Shown here: piece after piece, positions 1 through 6,721 of the stretch
Numbering within the stretch: the first letter of the stretch is position 1
Layout: the number at the start of each line of letters is the position of its first letter
From: Ruminococcaceae bacterium UBA3329
GTDB taxonomy: Bacteria > Bacillota > Clostridia > Oscillospirales > Acutalibacteraceae
Assembly: GCA_002361875.1 (NCBI GenBank)
Contig: DERX01000016.1
Location: forward strand, 482-10,941
DNA length: 10,460 nt
Reading direction: 5' to 3'
Made by a program: the position numbers and the translations under genes
The notes under the pieces: model-generated
Databases searched by the model: none
Told to the model about the DNA's origin: nothing
What the model saw: the letters and a program-made list of their open reading frames with translations, nothing else

Positions 1-1
1 C

Positions 2-1231
2 CACAACCCGAAAGAATACAACGGATATAAAATTTACGATTTTAAGGGTTGTCAGTTAGTGCCTGCTTTGGCTCTTGCCGTTACAGAAAAAATTAACGCA
101 ATTACCGATTACCAAGCTGTTAAAATTAAAGCCTTTGACGCTTGCGTAAAAGACGGCGATGTAACAATCATAGGCGATGAAGTTTTAGACGCATTTTTAA
201 ACGAGGTTAAAAAGCAATCGCTGTATGAAGATAGGTCAGAGTTAAAAATTGTCTATACGCCCTTGCACGGAACGGGTAATATTCCGGTAAGAAAAATTCT
301 TGACGGAATGAATGTATCTGTTGTTAAAGAGCAGGAACTGCCCGACGGAAATTTCAGTACCGTACGCTCGCCTAATCCCGAGGAGAAAGACGCGCTGACT
401 TTGGGAATCGAACAGGCTAAAAGGGAAAATGCCGATTTAGTCCTCGGCACAGACCCGGACTGCGACAGAGTAGGCACGGCAGTACTTCACGGCGGTGAAT
501 ACATTTCGCTTACGGGCAATCAAATGGGCGCATTGCTTGTAAATTTTGTCCTTTCACAGAAAAAGGACACGCTCAAAGAAAATTCCGTAATCGTTAAAAC
601 CATAGTAACAGGGGAATTGGGCGCAAAAATTGCCGAGAGCTATTCACTCTCCGTTGACGAAACGCTCACGGGCTTTAAGTATATAGGCGAAAAGATAAAT
701 AAATATGAGGCATCGGGCGACAAGAATTATGTTATGGGATATGAAGAGTCCTACGGCTATCTTGTGGGCACTCACGCAAGGGATAAAGACGCTGTTGTGT
801 CCTCAATGCTGATTTGCCAGATGGCATCGTTTTATAAAAATCAGGGCAAAACCTTAATTGACGCTTTGAATGAGATATATGACAAATACGGCTTTTATGA
901 GGATTCGCTTGACACCTTTGTCTTAAAGGGCAAGGACGGAGCGGAAAAAATTAAGGATATAATGTCGTCACTCCGGCAGAAAGGTGCGTCACTTTTTGAC
1001 GGAACACAAAATGTAAAGAATTTCATCGACTATTCCGCAGGCGTTGCGGATTTGCCGAAAGAAAATGTTCTTAAATACATTTTTGAGGACGGTAGCTGGT
1101 CTGCCGTAAGACCGTCGGGCACGGAGCCGAAATTAAAGGTTTACTATTCCGTATGCGGCAAAGACAAAGCAGATGCCGCAGAAAGACTTAAAGCAATACA
1201 AAATGTGTTAAAGTGTGAAATTGAGGGCTAA
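2..1231 (+). CDS. pgcA: Phosphoglucomutase (alpha-D-phosphohexomutase), 5'-truncated by the window edge
   Basis: Interconverts glucose 1-phosphate and glucose 6-phosphate in the cytoplasm, linking glycolysis to sugar-nucleotide and glycan synthesis. The frame is open from base 2 and starts with H-N-P, the end of the family's T-A-S-H-N-P active-site loop, so the phosphoserine and the N-terminal domain 1 lie just left of the window. A GTG at 59 is internal and not the start. Visible motifs in order are the Mg-binding loop D-P-D-C-D-R (452-469), T-G-F-K-Y-I-G, the sugar-binding loop G-Y-E-E-S-Y-G-Y (737-760) and the phosphate-binding loop R-P-S-G-T-E-P-K (1109-1132). The G-(F/Y)-E-E-S-Y-G form marks the PGM2/PgcA clade rather than GlmM or AlgC-type enzymes, so glucose is the likely substrate, though phosphomannomutase side activity is possible. 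About 409 residues are present; the family is usually about 560-580. It is the first visible gene of a plus-strand operon. Confidence 0.93.
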   Translation, partial: HNPKEYNGYKIYDFKGCQLVPALALAVTEKINAITDYQAVKIKAFDACVKDGDVTIIGDEVLDAFLNEVKKQSLYEDRSELKIVYTPLHGTGNIPVRKILDGMNVSVVKEQELPDGNFSTVRSPNPEEKDALTLGIEQAKRENADLVLGTDPDCDRVGTAVLHGGEYISLTGNQMGALLVNFVLSQKKDTLKENSVIVKTIVTGELGAKIAESYSLSVDETLTGFKYIGEKINKYEASGDKNYVMGYEESYGYLVGTHARDKDAVVSSMLICQMASFYKNQGKTLIDALNEIYDKYGFYEDSLDTFVLKGKDGAEKIKDIMSSLRQKGASLFDGTQNVKNFIDYSAGVADLPKENVLKYIFEDGSWSAVRPSGTEPKLKVYYSVCGKDKADAAERLKAIQNVLKCEIEG

Positions 1232-1233
1232 AG

Positions 1234-1467
1234 ATGGAAAATTATGTAAAAAATGTTTTAGCGCCGAAACTACAGGGCGACGGCGGCTGGATAGAATTTG
1301 TTTCATTTGAATTCGGCGTTCTTACCGTGATTTTCAGGGGAGAATGTTCCAAATGTCTTATTCTTGACAGGTGCGTAAATTGGATTAAACAGGAAATAAA
1401 AAGGGATTTAGGTATTGACTGCGAAATTGAGTATGTACGCAAAAAGCCTTTTTTTTGGGATACATAA
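1234..1467 (+). CDS. Small Nfu-type (NifU C-terminal domain) iron-sulfur scaffold protein
   Basis: A 77-residue protein matching the stand-alone Nfu/NifU C-terminal domain. It has L-x-P-x-L-Q-x-D-G-G near residues 9-18, a beta-strand region, then G-x-C-S-K-C (C38 and C41) followed by a helix. In this family the CxxC cysteines of two subunits bridge a [4Fe-4S] cluster that is passed to client proteins. Two extra cysteines (C47, C63) are present. The residue after the second motif cysteine is Leu rather than the usual Pro, and G-G-W-I-E replaces the common G-G-D-V-E, so this is a divergent member. It begins 2 bases after the mutase stop, which suggests translational coupling; the only RBS-like sequence is the weak GAGGGC at the mutase end. 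No other iron-sulfur assembly gene is in view, so the client is unknown. The family call is fairly secure; the role is inferred. Confidence 0.8.
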   Translation: MENYVKNVLAPKLQGDGGWIEFVSFEFGVLTVIFRGECSKCLILDRCVNWIKQEIKRDLGIDCEIEYVRKKPFFWDT

Positions 1468-1486
1468 GCTTCGTATATTATCGCAT

Positions 1487-1494
1487 TAAGGAGG
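1487..1494 (+). promoter_or_regulatory. Strong Shine-Dalgarno site of the alpha-mannosidase gene
   Basis: TAAGGAGG lies 7 bases before the ATG at 1502, a near-consensus ribosome binding site that fixes the start of the mannosidase. It sits in the short gap (1468-1501) after the Nfu gene. I see no convincing promoter or terminator in that gap, so the gene is probably read through from upstream. Confidence 0.85.
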
Positions 1495-1501
1495 AAAACA
1501 G

Positions 1502-4438
1502 ATGGCACACATAAAAGTTGTCCGCAGAAGTATGCGCCCCGAGGAGTGGACGGACCTTCGCTTCGGCTGGCTTAAAAGATATATTTATGAGGATAAATTT
1601 GAAATAGAAAATATCAAAATCAAAAATGCGCGCCAAACGGGTGAGAATGATTATGAATTTTACCCCGAGGGGTGGCAACCGCTGAAGAGGGGAGATATGT
1701 ATTTTACTCCCGACGGTACGGCATTTTTTGAGGCAGATGTAATTGTACCCGAAAAGTTTTACGGAAAAGAGCTGTGGTTTTCGCTTAAAACCGCCGCTGA
1801 AATAATAGTTAAATGCAACGGTAAATATGTCGGCGGCGTTGACCCGAACAGAGAGCGTATACTGCTCACTCCTTACATAGACGGGAACACAGCTCTTCAT
1901 TTTGAAATGGAGGGTTATAACCGTTCAAAGCCTGACGATGAGCGCAATCCCGAAAGCCTTTCCGTAAGGGGATGCCGTCAGATTTTTGAGGGTGCGTACC
2001 TTTCGGTTATCAATCACACAGTGCTCGATTTGGTTTACGATATTGAGCTTTTGCTTGACATTGCGAAAAGCGACTCATTTAACGAAGATTTGCGTGCGTT
2101 CATTAACCGCGAGCTTAACAATGCGCTTAATTTAATTGATTTCGACAATGTTCAAACTGCAGATGTCGCAAATGCACAAAAATATGTAAATGATGTGATT
2201 TTTGCAAATGACGATTACAAAGGCAACGGTGATGTTGCACTTGTCGCTCATTCGCATCTTGATTTGGCGTATTATTGGCGCAGGATTCATTCCGTGCAGA
2301 AAAATCTTCGGACGGTGCTGATTCAGCTTCGTTTAATGGACCGTTATCCCGATTTCAAATATACTCACACTCAGCCCCAAACCTACGAAATGCTCGAAAA
2401 GTATTACCCCGAGGTTTTTGAGGAGCTTAAAGAGAAGATTGCAAACGGTCAGTTTGAGCCTGTGGGAGCTATGTACGTTGAACCTGACTGCAACATTCCG
2501 TCGGCGGAAAGCCTTATTAGGCAGTGCCTTTACGGTCAGACTTATTACCGTGAAAAATTCGGAAAAACTGTTGACAATGCTTGGCTTCCCGATGTTTTCG
2601 GCAACAGCTGGGTTTTACCGCAGATTTTAATTAAGAGCGGAGTAAAATATTTCGTTTCAAACAAAATGTCAACATGGAATGACACAAACCGTTTTCCGCA
2701 TAACAACTTCATTTGGCGCGGAATTGACGGAAGTGAGGTTTATGCCTGCGTTCCGCCCACACATTTCATAACATGGAATGCGCCGAGCAGTGTTCAGGAG
2801 AACTGGGACGCTTATCAGGATAAAAATACAGGCGGTCAAACGCTTCAGATGTTCGGCTACGGCGACGGCGGCAGCGGCGTTACAGAGGAAATGATTGAGC
2901 TTATGCACCGTTTTAAAAAGGTTTCCGCAATGCCGAAAACAGAGCATTTGGGCGGAAGTGAATATCTTCACAAAAACTTTGACGGCAACGAAAACCTCGA
3001 AAAATGGGACGGCGAGCTTTACCTTGAAATGCACAGGGGCACATTCACAACAAAATCCGACCTTAAAAGAATGAACCGCAAGCTTGAATACAAGCTTCGT
3101 GAGGCAGAGATTATTTCAACGCTGAAATTTTTGAAGGGTGCGCCTTATCCGCATAACGAGATTAAGGATTGCTACAAAATTCTTCTTACAAATCAGTTCC
3201 ATGACATTTTGCCCGGCAGTCACATTCACCCCGTGTTTATCGATACAATGAAGGAATTAAATGAAATCGACGCCCGTCTTGAAAGCGTTATCGGCACGGG
3301 TGAAAAATATTTTAACTCACTCAATTTTAAGCGTGAGCATTTGACCTTTATTGAAGACGCAGACGGACACAGCGAAAGGCTCGGTGTTAAGGGCAATTGG
3401 GTAATTCCGAATATCCCTGCACTTTCATCAGCGGAAATTCCGTGGCGCACTTTTGCGGGCGAATGGTGCGAAATTGCCGATTACATCACAACTCCGTTTT
3501 ATAAGATTAAATTCACGAAAGACGGCAGTATTGAAAGCCTTTACGACCGTGAGCTTAAAAGAGAATGGACGAAGGGCGAATTTAATAAATTAAAGCTTTA
3601 TAAGGACAACCCCGGAGTTTACGACGCATGGGATATTTTGCCGAATTATAAAGACACCGAAGTTCCGTACAGAATTATTTCACCGCTTAAAACGGTGGAA
3701 AAAAGCAGTGAATGTGCGGCGTTTGAGGTTATTCTCGGCACAGATAAGAGCACTTGGAAGAGAATTATCAGAGTGTTCCGTCAGTCGAGGGGCATTGAGG
3801 TCGAAAATGTGGTTGATTGGCACGAAAAACATGTTCTTGCCAAGGCACAGTTTGACTGTAATGTGCTGACCCGTGAAGCCGTGTGCGATTTGGGCGCAGG
3901 GTTCATTCGGCGTGAAACTCACCGTAACACCTCATGGCAGCAGGCTCGGTTTGAGGTTTGCCACCACAAGTGGTTTGATATGGCCGAAACCGACGGCGGT
4001 ATTGCAGTAATTAACGAGTCAAAATACGGCGCAGGCTTTTATGAAAATTCAGCATCGTTGAGCCTTTTGCGTTCAACAATCCGTCCCGATATTGAAAGCG
4101 ATATGGGTCATCACGAATTTTGCTATATGATTTATCCCCACGGCGGCGATTTCGTTTCGGCGCAGATTAACAATATAGCCTATGAATACAATATCCCCAT
4201 GGTAAAAGCCGATTTAATTTGCGAAAATTCTTTCGGCGAGCTGTTCTTGCAGACAATGAAGGTTTCGGAAAACGGTAAGATGATAGTTATCCGCCTTTCG
4301 GAGCAGAACGGCAAACGAGGCCGAATTCAGCTTTCGGGCAAGGTAAAAGTGCTCAATATGCTTGAAGATGTAATCGGCGAAGCCCAAACGCTTGAATATT
4401 CCCCGTTTGAAATACTAACAGTCGGAATAGAACTTTAA
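1502..4438 (+). CDS. Alpha-mannosidase, glycoside hydrolase family 38, cytoplasmic
   Basis: A retaining, metal-dependent exo-alpha-mannosidase of 978 residues, close to the normal family size. The N-terminal region (about 1-240) is the beta-rich ancillary part found in cytosolic bacterial and MAN2C1-like enzymes. The catalytic domain begins at H-S-H-L-D-L (H250-D254), whose H252 and D254 should bind the metal. The nucleophile is D364 in W-L-P-D-V-F-G-N-S. The second metal-binding region is F-H-D-I-L-P-G-S (H567, D568). The family's middle three-helix region and C-terminal beta-sandwich domains follow. There is no signal peptide, so it should act inside the cell on imported mannosides or mannose-containing oligosaccharides. 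Released mannose would feed hexose-phosphate metabolism, consistent with the phosphoglucomutase two genes upstream. The linkage specificity (alpha-1,2, 1,3 or 1,6) cannot be read from the sequence. The gene ends at a strong terminator. Confidence 0.95.
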   Translation: MAHIKVVRRSMRPEEWTDLRFGWLKRYIYEDKFEIENIKIKNARQTGENDYEFYPEGWQPLKRGDMYFTPDGTAFFEADVIVPEKFYGKELWFSLKTAAEIIVKCNGKYVGGVDPNRERILLTPYIDGNTALHFEMEGYNRSKPDDERNPESLSVRGCRQIFEGAYLSVINHTVLDLVYDIELLLDIAKSDSFNEDLRAFINRELNNALNLIDFDNVQTADVANAQKYVNDVIFANDDYKGNGDVALVAHSHLDLAYYWRRIHSVQKNLRTVLIQLRLMDRYPDFKYTHTQPQTYEMLEKYYPEVFEELKEKIANGQFEPVGAMYVEPDCNIPSAESLIRQCLYGQTYYREKFGKTVDNAWLPDVFGNSWVLPQILIKSGVKYFVSNKMSTWNDTNRFPHNNFIWRGIDGSEVYACVPPTHFITWNAPSSVQENWDAYQDKNTGGQTLQMFGYGDGGSGVTEEMIELMHRFKKVSAMPKTEHLGGSEYLHKNFDGNENLEKWDGELYLEMHRGTFTTKSDLKRMNRKLEYKLREAEIISTLKFLKGAPYPHNEIKDCYKILLTNQFHDILPGSHIHPVFIDTMKELNEIDARLESVIGTGEKYFNSLNFKREHLTFIEDADGHSERLGVKGNWVIPNIPALSSAEIPWRTFAGEWCEIADYITTPFYKIKFTKDGSIESLYDRELKREWTKGEFNKLKLYKDNPGVYDAWDILPNYKDTEVPYRIISPLKTVEKSSECAAFEVILGTDKSTWKRIIRVFRQSRGIEVENVVDWHEKHVLAKAQFDCNVLTREAVCDLGAGFIRRETHRNTSWQQARFEVCHHKWFDMAETDGGIAVINESKYGAGFYENSASLSLLRSTIRPDIESDMGHHEFCYMIYPHGGDFVSAQINNIAYEYNIPMVKADLICENSFGELFLQTMKVSENGKMIVIRLSEQNGKRGRIQLSGKVKVLNMLEDVIGEAQTLEYSPFEILTVGIEL

Positions 4439-4468
4439 TTTTAAGAAGTATTTGCGTGACTGAAAAGA

Positions 4469-4498
4469 AAAAAGCCGAGCTGTGATGCTCGGCTTTTT
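4469..4498. terminator. Bidirectional rho-independent terminator between convergent genes
   Basis: GCCGAGC (4474-4480) pairs with GCTCGGC (4487-4493) around a TGTGAT loop. Flanking A and T runs extend the stem to about 12 bp. On the plus strand the stem ends in five T; on the minus strand it ends in six T followed by C and more T. It lies 30 bases after the mannosidase stop and 9 bases after the stop of the converging hydrolase gene, so it can end both transcripts. Confidence 0.93.
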
Positions 4499-4507
4499 AC
4501 GGATTAT

Positions 4508-6574
4508 TTATTCGCTGATTTTTCTCTTGCGAAATACGGTGATTGAAACTATGAACGCGCCTGACAGGAGTATTACTGTTCCTGCAATAACAGATGCTTT
4601 ACCGCTCAATCGGCTTGTGTTTGGAATTTTACCGAAATCGGTATTTGATTCAGCGCTTTCGGTTGTAGCTTTATCTGTAGATAATTCAGCGACAGCTGTA
4701 GTTTTATCGGCGGACATTTCCGTAGCGGTTGTAGTAGTTGCCGTATCAGTCGGTTCATCTTTATCGGTAGTCTTTTCCGCTTCCGCGGGATTGGTCGATA
4801 TTTCTTCATAAATATCGGGAAGAACTGCTGCGGGCTTTGTAAGGTAATTGAATTTGTTTGACTGCTCACTTGACAGCGGTGTGAAATTAACACTTTGAGT
4901 TATGTAGGTTAACTGGTTATTTTTAAGAGAATATTTAACTGTAACTGTAAAGGGGAGAGAATAACTGTCAAAATCACCCTTTGCAATGTCAAACTCTGTA
5001 ACCTGCCCTCTTGCAATGCTTTGCGCTCTGTCATAGGTTACAGAAAAATCTGCACCGTCAACTGTTATGCTCCAGATAATTGCATCGGAATTGGCAGAAA
5101 GATTCTTAATAATGAGCTTTTTGTCATTTTGCGTGTGGTAGCCGAAGCTTGTGCTGTCAAAGCGTACATAGAGTCCGTCGGCAGTGTTTTGCGATGCTTC
5201 AAACTGAGGATAACGTGAATCCGAAAAAACATCTTTCACATTGCCGTAGAAAAATTCAGTCACAAGACCTCTTGTGTATGCGTCGAATACATACATTCCG
5301 TGGTACTGCCCCTTAACGAACCAAGTGGTGTCGGGAAGGTACGCACACGAAGCGTCAATGTCAAAATCAGGTGAAATGTGATAATGATTTTCATTTGAAC
5401 AGCTCGAGCGGGCAGGCGTATAATCCTTTTCAAAGGTTTCGCCGATGTCGGCACATTTTGCGCCTGAAGATGTATATACATCAATAATGTAGTCGGAATT
5501 GTTGCCGTTACCGGTGAAAGACTCAGCGCCCGTGCAGGAGATTATGCCGATTTGCGTTCCTGCTTTTTGTGCCCGTTTAAGTCCCTCACTCATATGCGCC
5601 ATTGCCGCCGTGTGGTGCGCCGTTGTTTTGGCAATAAGCGGTGCACTCTCAATCGGGTCAAGCTTTGTGTATTTCAGTGCGTCCTCAAAATAGTCAAGCG
5701 GAACAAAATCCCAAAGGCTCGGAAAATATTTTACGAAATCAATTGCATATTCCTGTAAAACTCTGTTAAGCAGTGGGTTTAATCGATCAACTCCGATAAT
5801 TCCGATAAGCTGTTCAAAGTTTTCTTCGGTTTTGGTGCCTTGTTCAACAAATTTAACAATTGTTGCGTAGTCAATGTCAACACTGTTTCCTGTGAAAAGC
5901 TCGCCGACAATTGATGTTCCGCCGATTGCAGGGCTTGTAAGCATAGCTTTTCTCACATCCTGCTTGTAGCCGTAATAGTAAAGGTATGATGCGCCGCACT
6001 GACCGCCGTGGCTCAGTCCGAATAAATCAACCTTTTCACTGCCTGTGATGTTCTTTACTTCCTGAATAAACTTGTCTATTTCATCGGCATAGTCAGCCTG
6101 ACCTTTTCTCCAGTCACAAACAAAAATAAACACATTTTCCTCACCGATTTTGTTTGCGATAATATCGACAAGTTCTTTTTCGGGAATGTACTTTCCGCCG
6201 TTTGCACGCAAAACAGAAAGTCTGTTGTTTTCAGCACCCTGCGGGTAACATTCAACATTGTACTTTGATGTTCCGTCAGGATTGCAGGCAATGGGCTCAA
6301 GCTGTTCAAGCAGAACCGTACCTATGATTTGGACTAAAGCGTCCTCGTCAGCCGCATTTGCCAAAAGATTCGGAATTTCTTCTTTAACACGCTCGCCGAC
6401 CTTGTCAAAGTCGAGTCCCCAAACCTGCTCGCCCGTGTCGGTGTTAATAAGAGTCGGACCGCTGTAACCCTGTAAAATTATTACAGGAGTTTTATCCTCT
6501 GCGCCGAAAACGCAAAGAGAAACTGCCGACAGAATTATTACTGCGGAAAGAATAACAGAAATTACCTTTTTCAT
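4508..6574 (-). CDS. Secreted LCAT-like alpha/beta hydrolase with Thr-rich stalk and C-terminal anchor
   Basis: A 688-residue exported hydrolase, probably an esterase, lipase or acyltransferase; its substrate is unknown. Residues 1-24 form a signal peptide (M-K-K, hydrophobic core, likely cut near V-F-G/A). There is no valid lipobox, because Leu precedes Cys. The hydrolase domain (about 28-440) shows P-V-I-I-L-Q-G-Y near the start, D154-W155-R156 as in lecithin:cholesterol acyltransferases, nucleophile S188 in G-L-S-H-G-G, and catalytic His H425 in K-G-Q-Y-H-G. The acid is probably one of D403, D405 or D407. A beta-rich region (about 450-585) follows, then a Thr/Ser/Glu/Ala-rich stalk (about 592-646), I-P-N-T-S (650-654), a transmembrane helix (about 660-681) and an R-K-R-K tail. 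This ending resembles a sortase signal but has Ser where Gly is usual, so it may be wall-linked or simply membrane-anchored. It has its own promoter and an AGGGG RBS (6583-6587) 8 bases from the ATG. Confidence 0.8.
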   Translation of the reverse strand: MKKVISVILSAVIILSAVSLCVFGAEDKTPVIILQGYSGPTLINTDTGEQVWGLDFDKVGERVKEEIPNLLANAADEDALVQIIGTVLLEQLEPIACNPDGTSKYNVECYPQGAENNRLSVLRANGGKYIPEKELVDIIANKIGEENVFIFVCDWRKGQADYADEIDKFIQEVKNITGSEKVDLFGLSHGGQCGASYLYYYGYKQDVRKAMLTSPAIGGTSIVGELFTGNSVDIDYATIVKFVEQGTKTEENFEQLIGIIGVDRLNPLLNRVLQEYAIDFVKYFPSLWDFVPLDYFEDALKYTKLDPIESAPLIAKTTAHHTAAMAHMSEGLKRAQKAGTQIGIISCTGAESFTGNGNNSDYIIDVYTSSGAKCADIGETFEKDYTPARSSCSNENHYHISPDFDIDASCAYLPDTTWFVKGQYHGMYVFDAYTRGLVTEFFYGNVKDVFSDSRYPQFEASQNTADGLYVRFDSTSFGYHTQNDKKLIIKNLSANSDAIIWSITVDGADFSVTYDRAQSIARGQVTEFDIAKGDFDSYSLPFTVTVKYSLKNNQLTYITQSVNFTPLSSEQSNKFNYLTKPAAVLPDIYEEISTNPAEAEKTTDKDEPTDTATTTTATEMSADKTTAVAELSTDKATTESAESNTDFGKIPNTSRLSGKASVIAGTVILLSGAFIVSITVFRKRKISE

Positions 6575-6615
6575 AACTAATACCCCTTTTCTTGTTAAAA
6601 ATATAACACATATCC

Positions 6616-6644
6616 ATTTTATAGCATTGAGCGCAATAAGTCAA
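6616..6644 (-). promoter_or_regulatory. Sigma-A-like promoter of the LCAT-like hydrolase gene
   Basis: On the minus strand TTGACT (6639-6644) is followed after 17 bases by TAAAAT (6616-6621). An alternative -10, TATAAA (6618-6623), has a 15-base spacer and a TGC extended element. Transcription would start near 6607, giving a leader of about 33 bases. The hydrolase is therefore a separate transcription unit from the genes upstream. Confidence 0.72.
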
Positions 6645-6671
6645 CAAATTTATTTTTGGGCAGGGAAAATG

Positions 6672-6708
6672 CATAAAAAATAAAAACCGACCCATTTTTA
6701 GGTCGGTT
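6672..6708 (-). terminator. Rho-independent terminator after the DUF1846 gene
   Basis: Read on the minus strand, AACCGACC (6701-6708) pairs with GGTCGGTT (6685-6692) across an 8-base loop and is followed by a T-rich run (TTTATTTTTTATG). It begins 13 bases after the stop of the DUF1846 gene. On the plus strand only A-rich sequence follows the stem, so it works in one direction. Confidence 0.88.
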
Positions 6709-6721
6709 CAAAAATATAAAA

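Noticed and set aside
1478..1900. A 140-codon minus-strand open frame opposite the start of the mannosidase.
   Set aside because: The plus-strand reading is a clear GH38 protein with a strong RBS; the antisense product shows no family features.
2669..3034. A 121-codon minus-strand open frame inside the mannosidase.
   Set aside because: It lies antisense to the conserved GH38 catalytic domain and its composition is that of a shadow frame.
4482..4811. A 109-codon plus-strand open frame rich in Val, Ser and Ala.
   Set aside because: It is the antisense shadow of the Thr-rich stalk and anchor of the hydrolase, overlaps the terminator, and has no RBS or recognisable domain.
6500..6574. Possible lipoprotein signal in the LCAT-like hydrolase (Cys near residue 21).
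   Set aside because: The residue before the Cys is Leu, which does not fit a lipobox; a signal peptidase I site after V-F-G fits better.
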